From assembly GCA_964596125.1 (NCBI GenBank), contig CAZQRP010000004.1:62001-126000 (forward strand): 64,000 bases of DNA. Reading direction: 5' to 3'. This DNA comes from CAZQRP01 sp964596125 (GTDB taxonomy: Bacteria > Chloroflexota > Dehalococcoidia > GIF9 > UBA5629). Each line of letters starts with the position of its first letter. Position 1 is the first letter of the stretch. A program made the translations under genes and the position numbers. Below, piece by piece: positions 1-8,016 of this stretch. Under the pieces are notes generated by a model. It saw nothing but the letters and a program-made list of their open reading frames with translations, had not been told where the DNA came from and searched no databases.

Positions 1-1050
1 TTCCTCCAGGAAATCGGCAGGACCGTTGAACGTATCCATATATTGATGAATTACCCTCCACATATGACCACATTCACCACCGAGTACCCATTTCACACCG
101 AGCCTCTTAGCCTCTTCGTATATCTTGGCATTCAATTTTTTAGCAAGTTCGGTCGAATGAAAGAACCCGAAATTACCTCCTTCCGATGCATAGGCACTCC
201 AGGTATAGTCAAGTCCGATTTCATGGAAAAGCATCAGGTATCCCAAAAGCGTGAACCAATGCGGGCTGGCAAAATAATCAGCGGAAGGTGCAATAAACAA
301 GACTTCGGCACCTTTTTTATGTATCGGAGCTTCGACACTGATACCGGTTAACTCTTTTACTTCCTCAATGGCAAACTCCAATGTCGATTTGAATGCGTGT
401 GGCGGGACACCCAGGTGATTCCCGGTCCTGTAACTGTTAGCAGCCGGTCCCACAATCCATTCGGTCGAACAGCCAACCAGATTGAGCAGCTCCCGTCCCA
501 TCATCGTTATCTCGCAGGTATCAATGCCAAAAGGGCAAAACACAGAACAACGCCGGCATTCGGAACACTGGTAGAAATAATAGAACCACTCCTTTACTAC
601 TTCCTCCGTTAGTTCCCTCACCCCGGCAACCTGTCTAAAAACCTTCCCCGCCGTTGTGAAGTATCTTCTATATATAGACCTCATCAACTCTGCTCTCAAG
701 ACAGGCATATTTTTTGGATCACCGGAGCCAATGAAGTAGTGACATTTATCTGCACATGCGCCACATCTCACACAGATATCTAAGAATAGTCGAAAAGTAC
801 GGTTCTTACTCAGCCTGTCTCTCATCCCGTTTAAAATAACTTCTTTCCACATTTCCGGAAGCTGCCAGTCATCATCAGTCGGCTGCCATTGCCTTGGATT
901 CGGAAGTTCCAGATAGTTCTGGTCTTTCAAGGGTGCTGCGTAGCAATACGTACCCTTACGGAATTCTACTTCAGGCTGTAACCAGCTTTTCTTAGGAATC
1001 CTGTAATCGATTTCAGCTAATTTGTTATTCTTCGATGTATCCTTTGTCAT
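1..1050 (-). CDS. dsrK: DsrK-like Fe-S protein of a DsrMK(JOP)-type membrane redox complex (C-terminus off the window)
   Basis: The reverse strand is open from an ATG at 1050 to the window edge, about 350 codons. Two ferredoxin-type motifs are visible: C93-x2-C96-x2-C99-x3-C103 and C162-x2-C165-x2-C168-x3-C172-P. A later ECGHMW segment looks like the start of a CCG (HdrB/HdrD-type) domain. DsrK is the cytoplasmic catalytic subunit that takes electrons from menaquinol through DsrM and is thought to reduce a disulfide such as the DsrC trisulfide. The dsrM-like gene lies 29 bp upstream with an AAGGAA ribosome site between them, so the two are one operon. DsrJOP or dsrAB would lie beyond the left edge and cannot be checked. 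An HmeD/HdrD homologue acting on another substrate is the main alternative. Confidence 0.85.
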   Translation of the reverse strand, partial: MTKDTSKNNKLAEIDYRIPKKSWLQPEVEFRKGTYCYAAPLKDQNYLELPNPRQWQPTDDDWQLPEMWKEVILNGMRDRLSKNRTFRLFLDICVRCGACADKCHYFIGSGDPKNMPVLRAELMRSIYRRYFTTAGKVFRQVAGVRELTEEVVKEWFYYFYQCSECRRCSVFCPFGIDTCEITMMGRELLNLVGCSTEWIVGPAANSYRTGNHLGVPPHAFKSTLEFAIEEVKELTGISVEAPIHKKGAEVLFIAPSADYFASPHWFTLLGYLMLFHEIGLDYTWSAYASEGGNFGFFHSTELAKKLNAKIYEEAKRLGVKWVLGGECGHMWRVIHQYMDTFNGPADFLEE

Positions 1051-1079
1051 TCTGTAACTTTATTTCCTTGGTTAATCAC

Positions 1080-2084
1080 TCAACTATAATTTTCTTTTTG
1101 TGGCAAAATTTCAGACTGCTCCAACTGTTTTTGAAACTCATTTTCCCATTCGTCGTACGTATGTACTTTAACAGGATAACTCCAGGGATTGCGGTATCTG
1201 TGCATACGACTATCATTCCTCAGATTTCTGGTAGGACTGAATAATATCCCGGGCGCATGCAACAATTTACTAAACGGAAAGTAGGCAATAAGAGTACACA
1301 CCAGCGTTAAATGGACATAAAAGGATAAACCTAATCCTTCAGGTATAACAGGATGAAATGTGACTATCCCCATTGCCAGCTCTTTTGCTCCCACCACGTC
1401 AATCCTGTAAACATGACGCATAAGAATCCCCGATACCAGTACGCTGAGTAGAAGCAATACTGTGAAATAGTCTGAAGTGAGAGAAATATAACGGACCTGT
1501 GAAAATACCACTCTCCTTAGAAGCAGATAGGTCAGAGACACTACAATAAGTAAGTCTGTAATGTACAGCGCAGGTAAGGCAAACTGAAATACACCATCAA
1601 TATTTTGAATATAACGTACCACCGCAGGAATAGGCTCCAGTACGAACCGCATGTGTCTGAACAGTATGATGAGAAGAGACCAGTGAAATATCAGGCTGCC
1701 CAGCCAGAGATATTTATTTCCCCCAAATATCAGTTTTGTCGAATTTTTAAGCTCGACTTTGTCGTTTCTGAATAACGACCGGAAAAAAAGCATCTCCATC
1801 GCCATACGTACGATTACTGCCCTTGTGCTGTTTGGACTTTCAATCCTGTCAGGTTTAATCCCTGGCAGGGATTTTTGCTGGCCGTATACAGCGGCTATGT
1901 GGAACGGAACCGGAGCGGTTGACCATTTAAAAACACGGTACAGGAATCCGGTGATAAATATTGAGATAGCAACGTACGGCACTACAATTCCAAAAAAGGT
2001 CTGTAATTTGAACAACCAGATACCAGTACAACCAAGGAGTACAATGACGATAATAAAGGTAATCGCCCAGACTATGTGTAAAAT
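1080..2084 (-). CDS. dsrM: DsrM-like b-type cytochrome (NarI family) membrane subunit; non-ATG start
   Basis: This is an integral membrane protein with about six hydrophobic helices. The family-typical stretch FKWSTAPVPF is followed by GQQKSLPGI, and histidines within helices are suitable for haem b ligation. DsrM oxidises menaquinol and passes electrons to DsrK, encoded just downstream. The first possible NTG start (TTG at 2015) would remove most of the first transmembrane helix. The same frame continues upstream through a clearly hydrophobic helix (residues AITFIIVIVLLG) to an in-frame TGA near 2176, with no ATG, GTG or TTG before that helix. A good Shine-Dalgarno (AAGGAG, minus strand, 2094-2099) sits just before an ATT codon at 2084, which I take as the likely start. 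If rare ATT initiation is not accepted, the coordinates are 1080-2015. Confidence 0.8.
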   Translation of the reverse strand: MLHIVWAITFIIVIVLLGCTGIWLFKLQTFFGIVVPYVAISIFITGFLYRVFKWSTAPVPFHIAAVYGQQKSLPGIKPDRIESPNSTRAVIVRMAMEMLFFRSLFRNDKVELKNSTKLIFGGNKYLWLGSLIFHWSLLIILFRHMRFVLEPIPAVVRYIQNIDGVFQFALPALYITDLLIVVSLTYLLLRRVVFSQVRYISLTSDYFTVLLLLSVLVSGILMRHVYRIDVVGAKELAMGIVTFHPVIPEGLGLSFYVHLTLVCTLIAYFPFSKLLHAPGILFSPTRNLRNDSRMHRYRNPWSYPVKVHTYDEWENEFQKQLEQSEILPQKENYS

Positions 2085-2641
2085 AGTGCTTTTCTCCTTT
2101 TGCCGTATGATATGCCAGTTTACCCGAGACCTGGTTCGTCCTTTTCTTGATACCCGCTGTTTCCGGCTAATAAACTTGTATCAGGCTGAGACGTAGCTAT
2201 CAGGTTGTGCAATTAAAAATATAGTAATGCCAAATAAAGAAAGTGAGGTACAAAGGCGAATCCTGCTATCCCGTATTACGTCACTATCATCTTGTCTGCG
2301 ATCTGAGTCAGTCGGTTTAATGGCAGCATAACTTATTTTACAATGATGAATATCCATTTGCCAATTCTGAGGGAGTATACCTGGCAAGTTACTATATTAG
2401 TATAGTAATCGCTTGTCAACTGTCTTTAAAACTTGCCTCTAATGCATTTCCTGTTGCGATGTTTGAGCTGATTATTCTGCGTTAGGACAGGGCAAACCAG
2501 GTTTACTGTGACTTGTTAGAACGTAATTGTCATGTAATGCTTGCATACAATACAACACTGATTTAGAATATTTCCTGATAGCTTATGACTACCTGTAAAG
2601 CAACAAGTTTATTACATGGCTGCTCATCGGGAGTGTGAAAC
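2085..2641. other. Intergenic region between divergent dsrM and the PKD lipoprotein gene
   Basis: It holds the dsrMK promoter/operator (2389-2419) and the long dsrM leader. A 68-codon minus-strand frame (2181-2387, TTG start, no ribosome site) has no recognisable features and is not called. I see no convincing -35/-10 pair for the rightward gene. Confidence 0.5.
2389..2419 (-). promoter_or_regulatory. Promoter of dsrMK with palindromic operator over the -10
   Basis: On the minus strand TTGACA (2414-2419) is separated by exactly 17 bp from TATAGT (2391-2396). The -10 lies inside a perfect inverted repeat, TTACTATA-TTAG-TATAGTAA (2389-2408). A regulator bound there would block RNA polymerase. 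The implied 5' leader to dsrM is about 300 nt. Confidence 0.7.
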
Positions 2642-3769
2642 ATGAAAAAGCTGTTGGTTATAACACTGGTAACTCTAATAACGGCGGCTGGCTGTGTCCC
2701 TGCTACACCTGTTGCTCAGCCGGTACCTGATGAGCCACCAGTCGCCTATATAGATTCAATATCATCTATCAGGATTTTTAAAGACGAAACTGTGTCATTC
2801 AGCGGGCATGGTATAGACGAAGATGGAAATATAGCAGCTTATGAATGGAGATCCAGTCTGGATGGCGTGTTGAGCACCTCAGCCAGTTTTGAGACATCAT
2901 CATTAACTTCGGGAAATAATATTGTGTATTTCAGGGTCCAAGACAATAAAGGTAACTGGTCAAAGGACGTTTATCGCACTATTACTATCCTATCACCCAT
3001 ATCGTTCAAGCCGATAGTCAAATCATTCAAGGCAAGCCCCGATATCATTACTAAAGGTGACTCGATGACATTGACATGGAATATATCAGGTGCCGATACA
3101 GTCAATATAGAGCCGGACATAGGCTATGTGCCTACTAGCGGCACCAGAACGGTATTTCCTAAAACAACTACAGATTACATTCTTACAGCTACTAACGCAG
3201 CCGGAAGCACAGCTAAAGAAATCAACGTAATAGTTGACACCACACGAATAATTACCGTGGAGACGTTTTCCATAGTTGGAGAGGAGGGTTATGTAAACGA
3301 TATCGGAAAGATGGGGCCAATTCCAGTAGCCGGGGATACCAGGGACGGCTACTCTCTACAGGCTTTTATGAGTTTTGATATCACGATGATACCGGTTGGA
3401 GCTACGATTCTGTCTTCTACCATCGATCTGACCCAATACACAGTGTATGGCGAACCGTTCGGCACCCTCAGCCTCGGTCGTCTTGGTATCTACCATGACC
3501 AGTACGGTGCTCTGGGAAAAGAGGATTTTGTCATAAGTGATGGCTTTGGAACCGATGGCTCCTTGATAAGCACTTACTGGAGGCCAGTTCCCAAATTTAC
3601 TTCTGCTGCAGTAACCGATGCAGTTCAAAAACAAGTTAATGCCGGAGCTCCTCGTTTTCAGATACGTTTACAGTTCGATAGGCCCAAATATTTTAACGAA
3701 CAAGCCGATTCTATTGAGTTCGGACAAGGCGGGACCAAGCTTATAATAATGTATGTAACAGAGTTGTAG
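2642..3769 (+). CDS. Secreted lipoprotein with PKD and Ig-like domains
   Basis: The 375-residue product begins with a lipoprotein signal peptide whose lipobox (TAAGC) puts the acylated cysteine at residue 18. A proline-rich linker follows. Residues of about 33-115 look like a PKD domain (GIDEDGNIAAYEW, then VYFRVQDNKGNW). Residues of about 120-200 look like a second Ig-like domain, with SFKASPDIITKGDSMTLTW and TTTDYILTATNAAGS. The last 170 residues are beta-rich and resemble DNRLRE-type cell-surface modules, ending with a block of TDAVQKQVNAG type. It is probably anchored outside the cytoplasmic membrane and binds a protein or glycan. No catalytic motif is visible. A GGGAG ribosome site precedes the ATG. 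The gene stands alone between two promoter regions. Confidence 0.8.
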   Translation: MKKLLVITLVTLITAAGCVPATPVAQPVPDEPPVAYIDSISSIRIFKDETVSFSGHGIDEDGNIAAYEWRSSLDGVLSTSASFETSSLTSGNNIVYFRVQDNKGNWSKDVYRTITILSPISFKPIVKSFKASPDIITKGDSMTLTWNISGADTVNIEPDIGYVPTSGTRTVFPKTTTDYILTATNAAGSTAKEINVIVDTTRIITVETFSIVGEEGYVNDIGKMGPIPVAGDTRDGYSLQAFMSFDITMIPVGATILSSTIDLTQYTVYGEPFGTLSLGRLGIYHDQYGALGKEDFVISDGFGTDGSLISTYWRPVPKFTSAAVTDAVQKQVNAGAPRFQIRLQFDRPKYFNEQADSIEFGQGGTKLIIMYVTEL

Positions 3770-4150
3770 GGTAATGACTGCATAGATTAACACAGTGGTA
3801 CCTGGTCCAGGAGGGTTAGAATAAGCATTACCGGTTTCTACTGCTGCTACAATTCCGATTCCTGTTCGTTATTTTGTATCGAATTTCTTCCATAGTCTTT
3901 TTCGATGCTACTGTTTCATAACATTAACACACAGGTCATTTCAGCCAGGGTGGAGCCATAACAACTCCAAATCGGAGTGATTTTTCACCGGAAAGCAGAG
4001 AGCTACAATCCAGGGATAGTACAGCCTGTTTAATTTCTTTTTCAGATTCGTTTGATATTTCCGCATTTTTTGTTTATACATGATATATCATGTAAACTCA
4101 TGGCCCGATAAGGCTTTATTCTCTAAATGAGGAACAATCGGGAGGCAGTG
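3770..4150. other. Intergenic region with weak hairpin and selenorhodanese promoter
   Basis: A small hairpin (ACTCC 3964-3968 pairing GGAGT 3974-3978) followed by T-rich sequence at 3981-3985 could be a weak terminator for the PKD gene. The promoter and operator of the next gene lie at 4052-4094. Nothing else is recognised. Confidence 0.4.
4052..4094 (+). promoter_or_regulatory. Promoter and 18-bp perfect palindromic operator of the rhodanese gene
   Basis: TTGATA (4052-4057), a 17-bp spacer and TATACA (4075-4080) form a near-consensus sigma-70 promoter. A perfect palindrome, TACATGATATATCATGTA (4077-4094), overlaps the -10 and the expected start of transcription, the usual position of a repressor operator. 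Flanking GTTT and AAAC extend the symmetry with one bulged base. Confidence 0.65.
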
Positions 4151-4672
4151 ATGAAAAGAAATTTTCTGATCGCATCGATGCTACTACTGTTGACAGTATC
4201 CGGTTGCGCTACCACCTCACCTGATATCGCACCATCCCCACCGGTAGCCCCCACTCCTGCATCTCCCCCTGAATCCGAGCCACCAGCTTCACCGGTGCCC
4301 GAGCCTGCATCCAGACTATCACCATCGGACCGGGTGCCCCGTATCACCATAGAGGAACTACTGCAGAAGATGGAAGGCAATGCCAACATACTTATCGTCG
4401 ATACCAGGAAGAACGTAGAAGAACAGTTTGAGGTAGACCATATCAAAGGGGCTGTACCTGCTCCGCTTTCCCGGATTACTGGCGGACAATGGGTGGCACC
4501 TGCTGACAAAGAGATTATCCTGTATTGCTCCTGACCAAATGAGAAGACCAGTGCCCGTGCGGCACTCGAATTGATCGACAAAGGTCATACGAATGTAAAG
4601 GTCTTGAAAGGTGGCTACGACGCCTGGAAAGAAGCAGGCTATCCCCTGGAAACGGGAACCACCCGGGACTGA
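4151..4672 (+). CDS. Rhodanese-domain lipoprotein with in-frame UGA read as selenocysteine (Sec128)
   Basis: The ATG at 4151 follows GGGAGG. The signal peptide ends at the lipobox VSGC, then comes a Pro/Ser/Ala-rich linker and a single rhodanese domain from about residue 65. The frame meets TGA at 4532-4534, immediately after ILYCS. It then continues without interruption through PNEKTSARAALELIDKG and the conserved rhodanese end KGGYDAWKEAGYP to a second TGA at 4670-4672. Related rhodaneses carry Cys in the loop (YC-x-C-PNE-x-x-SAR), so UGA stands exactly at a Cys position. A hairpin with bacterial SECIS geometry lies just downstream. The product would be 173 residues and surface-anchored, plausibly handling sulfane sulfur or acting as a thiol/selenol redox protein. 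The alternative is a nonsense mutation giving a truncated product, but the intact downstream frame argues against that. An upstream in-frame ATG at 4127 is less likely. Confidence 0.8.
4550..4566 (+). promoter_or_regulatory. Candidate SECIS hairpin of the rhodanese gene
   Basis: AGTGCC (4550-4555) pairs perfectly with GGCACT (4561-4566) around the loop CGTGC. The loop starts 21 nt after the UGA and has G in its second position, as expected for a bacterial SECIS element read by SelB. Confidence 0.6.
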
Positions 4673-4825
4673 TACCCTCGGATGATCGTCATAGTTAAAT
4701 CCGGCGTGTTGAGAACGAACTCAAGACGAAGAATCAGGTGTTTTTAGGTGATGCAAACCATCAGCCCTAAGCACAGGCTCCGGAGTTGTCCGACCAGTAC
4801 TACTGCTATATAGAACAAAAGTTGC

Positions 4826-4845
4826 TATAATAGATAAAGTCTATT
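4826..4845 (+). promoter_or_regulatory. -10 box and inverted repeat before the COG1497-type regulator gene
   Basis: TATAAT (4826-4831) overlaps AATAGA-TAAAG-TCTATT (4829-4845), a perfect 6-bp inverted repeat. It is 28 bp before the regulator gene, suggesting autoregulation. No good -35 is visible. Confidence 0.4.
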
Positions 4846-4872
4846 TGATTATCCAACAATTATGCTTGAGTC

Positions 4873-5670
4873 ATGGTAGAGATATTACAAAATAAGAATT
4901 CTGCCACCAGGTTTCAGATACTGGTTGAAATTGCAGCTTCCGGCCCCAATATTCAGCAAAAGAGCATAGCAGGTAAACTGGGAGTTACCCCACAAGCAAT
5001 ATCAGACTACATTCATCAGTTACTGGAAGAGGAACTGGTTATCTCATCCGGTCGCTCTAACTATAGAGTGAGTGTGAAAGGAGTCAACTGGATGCTCAAG
5101 GTGCTCAGACAGCTCCGGGGCTATGCTTCTCTGGTGGAACAAGCGGTCACTAATGTTACGGTCTGTGCAGCCATATCGGATTGTGACATAAGCCAGGGGC
5201 AAACTGTGGGACTGAAAATGAAGAACGGTTTACTCTTTGCCACCAACCAACCAGACGGGGGTGCCAGAGGTACTGCTTTATCCAGTGTACGTCAGGGTGA
5301 GGATGTCGATGTCTCTGACATCGAAGGACTGGTAGAGCTAACGAGGGGTAAAGTAACTGTTATACAGGTGCCCATCATTCAAAAGGGTGGGTCTAAAAAG
5401 GTTGACGCTAAAAGACTGAAAGCTCAAATCAACGATAATCAGCAGGTTGGAGCTATTGGCATTGAGGCCCTGGTTGCACTAAGACGAGCAGACATTGAGC
5501 CCCGTTACTTTTTTGGTGTTACAGAAGCAGCAATCGAAGCGGCCCACTGCGGACTATCTTTTATTATAGTCTGCAGCGAGGATGCTGTCTCCGAGCTGAT
5601 CAAGAGGTTACAAGAAGAGAACCTGGATTATGAACTTATTGCCTTAGGCCCGATGAACAGCATCGTGTAG
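4873..5670 (+). CDS. Winged-helix transcriptional regulator of archaeal type (COG1497-like)
   Basis: The 265-residue protein has an N-terminal winged helix-turn-helix (residues of about 10-70; QKSIAGKLGVTPQAISDYIH is the helix-turn-helix). A C-terminal domain of about 190 residues follows, rich in small residues and likely to bind a ligand. The overall pattern matches the predicted regulators grouped as COG1497, which are best known from archaea. It lies immediately upstream of, and in the same direction as, the cobalamin operon, whose promoter at 5723-5752 shows no cobalamin riboswitch. Control of cobalt or corrinoid genes by this protein is therefore a reasonable inference. The cognate ligand cannot be told from the sequence. 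Confidence 0.65.
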   Translation: MVEILQNKNSATRFQILVEIAASGPNIQQKSIAGKLGVTPQAISDYIHQLLEEELVISSGRSNYRVSVKGVNWMLKVLRQLRGYASLVEQAVTNVTVCAAISDCDISQGQTVGLKMKNGLLFATNQPDGGARGTALSSVRQGEDVDVSDIEGLVELTRGKVTVIQVPIIQKGGSKKVDAKRLKAQINDNQQVGAIGIEALVALRRADIEPRYFFGVTEAAIEAAHCGLSFIIVCSEDAVSELIKRLQEENLDYELIALGPMNSIV

Positions 5671-5722
5671 ATTTTTTCAACTCCAGCCCCGCACGAATTC
5701 AACAGTCCAGGTCCTGCAATCA

Positions 5723-5752
5723 TTGACATTCAACCTTCACACTCATTATAAT
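5723..5752 (+). promoter_or_regulatory. Consensus promoter of the cobalamin operon
   Basis: TTGACA (5723-5728) and TATAAT (5747-5752), both perfect hexamers, are separated by 18 bp. The 5' leader to the first gene is only about 35 nt, too short for a B12 riboswitch, and no B12-box motif is seen. Confidence 0.75.
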
Positions 5753-5791
5753 AACAATCTGATTTGTTTTTAATCCAGAGTAGTTGATAAA

Positions 5792-6829
5792 ATGGCACAA
5801 ACAGGAGTGATCATCCTGGTCCACGGCAGCCGCGGCGAGCGCGGTATTACGGAAGTGCCCGAAGTCTTGAGACAGATTACCGAGGGAATAAAGTCACTGT
5901 TACCCCCTGGAGCTGAGATTATCGGGGCCGCACTCCAGTTTAATCACCCCACACTGCAAGAAGCTGTGGAATCTCTGGCGGTACTGGGTGTGCACCGGAT
6001 AGTCATAATGCCTTACTTCCTTTTCCCGGGACGACATATCACGGAGGACATTCCTCAAAACATTGATAAGCTGAAGCGCCTCTATCCGGAAAAGCAGTTT
6101 ATCGTGGCTAATTATTTAGGACTGGAAGAACACTTTATAGGTCAGGTAGTAAAACGCATACGGGAAGCAGCTCCGGAGCTGTGGTCCAGCAATCGTAGCT
6201 CACCAGCATTTCCGGTGGCCATCGAACAGCAAAGTATGGAAATAGTGGAAAGACTTCTACCTGATATGCCAAACATGTCCGAAGAAGAGCGACTGGTAAT
6301 AAAGCGCGTTGTCCATGCCAGTGGAGACCCTCAAGTTGCCAGTCTAATAAAGTTGAGTCCATCGGCAGTTTCCGATGGACTCAACGCCATAGCAAAAGGC
6401 AGCCCCATTTTTACTGACGTTCAGATGGTGGCTGCCGGTATCAATAGTCAACTGGCTGAAGCTTGTGGATGTTCTCTCGTCTGCGCCATGGACGAAGCAA
6501 AAGGGCTGCAACAGATAAAGGAGGTGAATAGTACCCGTGCGGCGGCAGCAATGCGTTATTTGGAGAACAGGCTTGATGGTGCCATAGTCGCCATTGGCAA
6601 TGCTCCCACGGCTCTCCTGGCTCTGCTCGACCTAGTTGACCATAAAGGAATCATGCCGGTTCTCGTGGTGGGAATGCCAGTCGGTTTTGTGCAAGCAAAA
6701 GAATCGAAGGACGAGTTAATGAAACGGAATGTGCCCCATATTACGGTAGCGGGAACTCGCGGTGGAAGTGCCATGGCAGTAGCAACAGTGAACGCTCTAT
6801 TAAAAATTGCTGTAGAAAAAAGAGTATAA
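5792..6829 (+). CDS. cbiXC: Fusion of sirohydrochlorin cobaltochelatase (CbiX) and cobalt-precorrin-8 methylmutase (CbiC)
   Basis: Residues of about 1-125 are a CbiX-type class II chelatase. The metal-binding start is ILVHGSRGERG, and the second histidine lies in FLFPGRHITEDIP. It inserts Co2+ into sirohydrochlorin, the first committed step of the cobalt-early pathway. Residues of about 140-345 are CbiC/CobH, which moves the C11 methyl to C12 to make cobyrinate. RVVHASGDP carries the catalytic histidine, and the C-terminal GTRGGSAMAVA is typical. The two steps sit at opposite ends of the ring-forming pathway, so the fusion is unlikely to channel a single intermediate. It opens the operon after a good promoter but with a weak ribosome site. 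Confidence 0.93.
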   Translation: MAQTGVIILVHGSRGERGITEVPEVLRQITEGIKSLLPPGAEIIGAALQFNHPTLQEAVESLAVLGVHRIVIMPYFLFPGRHITEDIPQNIDKLKRLYPEKQFIVANYLGLEEHFIGQVVKRIREAAPELWSSNRSSPAFPVAIEQQSMEIVERLLPDMPNMSEEERLVIKRVVHASGDPQVASLIKLSPSAVSDGLNAIAKGSPIFTDVQMVAAGINSQLAEACGCSLVCAMDEAKGLQQIKEVNSTRAAAAMRYLENRLDGAIVAIGNAPTALLALLDLVDHKGIMPVLVVGMPVGFVQAKESKDELMKRNVPHITVAGTRGGSAMAVATVNALLKIAVEKRV

Positions 6830-6864
6830 CAGGTTAAACATAGAAAAGAAGGAGGTACAGTAGA

Positions 6865-7656
6865 ATGCTAAATAAAAGTGTCCACCGGTTCAGGACTCAA
6901 ATTATATTAGCATTGGTATTTATTCTCGGGCTACTGTTCCTGTACCCGACCCCGGCATATGCTATGCACATCGCCGAGGGGATTTTACCAGCGAACTGGG
7001 CGGCGATATGGTATGTGATTGCCGTCATATTTGTTGTTATCGGTATTCGTCTCATCAGAAGGAAGACCAGAGAGGTAAAAGGGCTTATGCCTCTACTTGG
7101 TATATCAGGGGCAGCTATCTTCCTTATCTCAGTTTTCCCGATTCCCGTACCAATTACAGGAAGCTGCTCTCATCCATGCGGGACTCCCCTGGGAGCGATC
7201 CTTGTAGGCCCGTTTATCAGCACTGTTCTGGGTGCGCTGGCCCTGCTTATCCAGGCCCTGTTTCTGGCACATGGCGGTATAAGTACCTGGGGAGCTAATA
7301 TCGTGTCTATGGCCCTTGTCGGTTCTTTTGTCGGCTTTGGCGCCTTCTTTCTACTGAGGAGGCTCAACGTCCCTATCTCTGTAGCTGCTTTCGCCGCCGG
7401 ACTCTTTGGCGACTGGGCAACATACGCTACAACTTCTTTTGAGTTGGCCTCAGCTTTGCACGGAAGTGGTTCGCTGTGGGGTATGTTCGGAGCCATTGCC
7501 ATAGCTTTTGCGCCCACTCAGTTGCCCCTGGGCATTCTGGAAGGACTGTTCACCGGCGGAGTAGTAACGCTTGTCTATCAGCGCCGGCCCGAGCTATTGT
7601 CCCAGATAATTCCAAAAGCATTCAAGCCAATGCCCAGCGCGATAAAAGCACCATAA
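6865..7656 (+). CDS. cbiM: CbiM, substrate-binding subunit of the cobalt ECF transporter
   Basis: This is a polytopic membrane protein of 263 residues. An AGGAGG ribosome site precedes the ATG. The N-terminus is a signal peptide ending PTPAYA, after which comes MHIAEGILP. Cleavage there would expose Met34-His35 as the new N-terminus. In CbiM/NikM proteins the amino group and His2 of that Met-His end chelate the metal, so the signal peptide makes functional sense. The remaining helices match CbiM (GSCSHPCGTPLGAILVGP, and HGGISTWGANI). It works with CbiN, CbiQ and CbiO encoded next. Confidence 0.95.
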   Translation: MLNKSVHRFRTQIILALVFILGLLFLYPTPAYAMHIAEGILPANWAAIWYVIAVIFVVIGIRLIRRKTREVKGLMPLLGISGAAIFLISVFPIPVPITGSCSHPCGTPLGAILVGPFISTVLGALALLIQALFLAHGGISTWGANIVSMALVGSFVGFGAFFLLRRLNVPISVAAFAAGLFGDWATYATTSFELASALHGSGSLWGMFGAIAIAFAPTQLPLGILEGLFTGGVVTLVYQRRPELLSQIIPKAFKPMPSAIKAP

Positions 7657-7669
7657 AAGGAGGGAGCTA

Positions 7670-7984
7670 ATGAAAAGTTTAACCAGGATAATCGCAACCG
7701 GTATCGTGGTCGTTATTGTGATTCTGGCAGTCTGGGGATGGCTCTCTCTATCTCAGCATGTACCTGAGGGAGTGGAGGGTCCATGGGGAGGAGTCGACGT
7801 TACTGTTATTGAGAAGTATGCTGTCGATGCCGGCAGGGAAGCGAAGGAGCCTTTCATCAACACCGATCAGGGTGACCTGCTGCTTTTTGTGTTCGCATTT
7901 GGTGGGGCTGTCGGTGGATTTGTCGGGGGATACTACTGGAGAAGGCTTATAGCCGAAAAAACCGAAAGGAAGGCAGCTAGTTGA
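7670..7984 (+). CDS. cbiN: CbiN, small accessory subunit of the cobalt ECF transporter
   Basis: The 104-residue product has two transmembrane helices, residues of about 7-29 and 70-90, joined by an extracytoplasmic loop with the family motif INTDQGD. That is the size and topology of CbiN, which loads Co2+ into CbiM. It follows cbiM by 13 bp and has its own AGGAGGGAG ribosome site. Confidence 0.93.
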   Translation: MKSLTRIIATGIVVVIVILAVWGWLSLSQHVPEGVEGPWGGVDVTVIEKYAVDAGREAKEPFINTDQGDLLLFVFAFGGAVGGFVGGYYWRRLIAEKTERKAAS

Positions 7985-8016
7985 ACTGATATGCGGCTGG
8001 CTGGTACAGGTAATAA

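Noticed and set aside
2181..2387. Minus-strand frame in phase with dsrM and separated from it by one TGA, which could suggest selenocysteine readthrough.
   Set aside because: The upstream part has no DsrM similarity or ribosome site, and DsrM proteins begin at the first helix. I see no hairpin that fits.
4532..4534. UGA as a sense codon for tryptophan throughout the genome.
   Set aside because: TGA ends several genes at normal positions (cbiQ, amt, glnK start overlap), and both in-frame UGAs fall on Cys positions, not Trp.
5671..5791. Cobalamin riboswitch before the cbi operon.
   Set aside because: The space between promoter and gene is about 35 nt, and no B12-box-like sequence is present.
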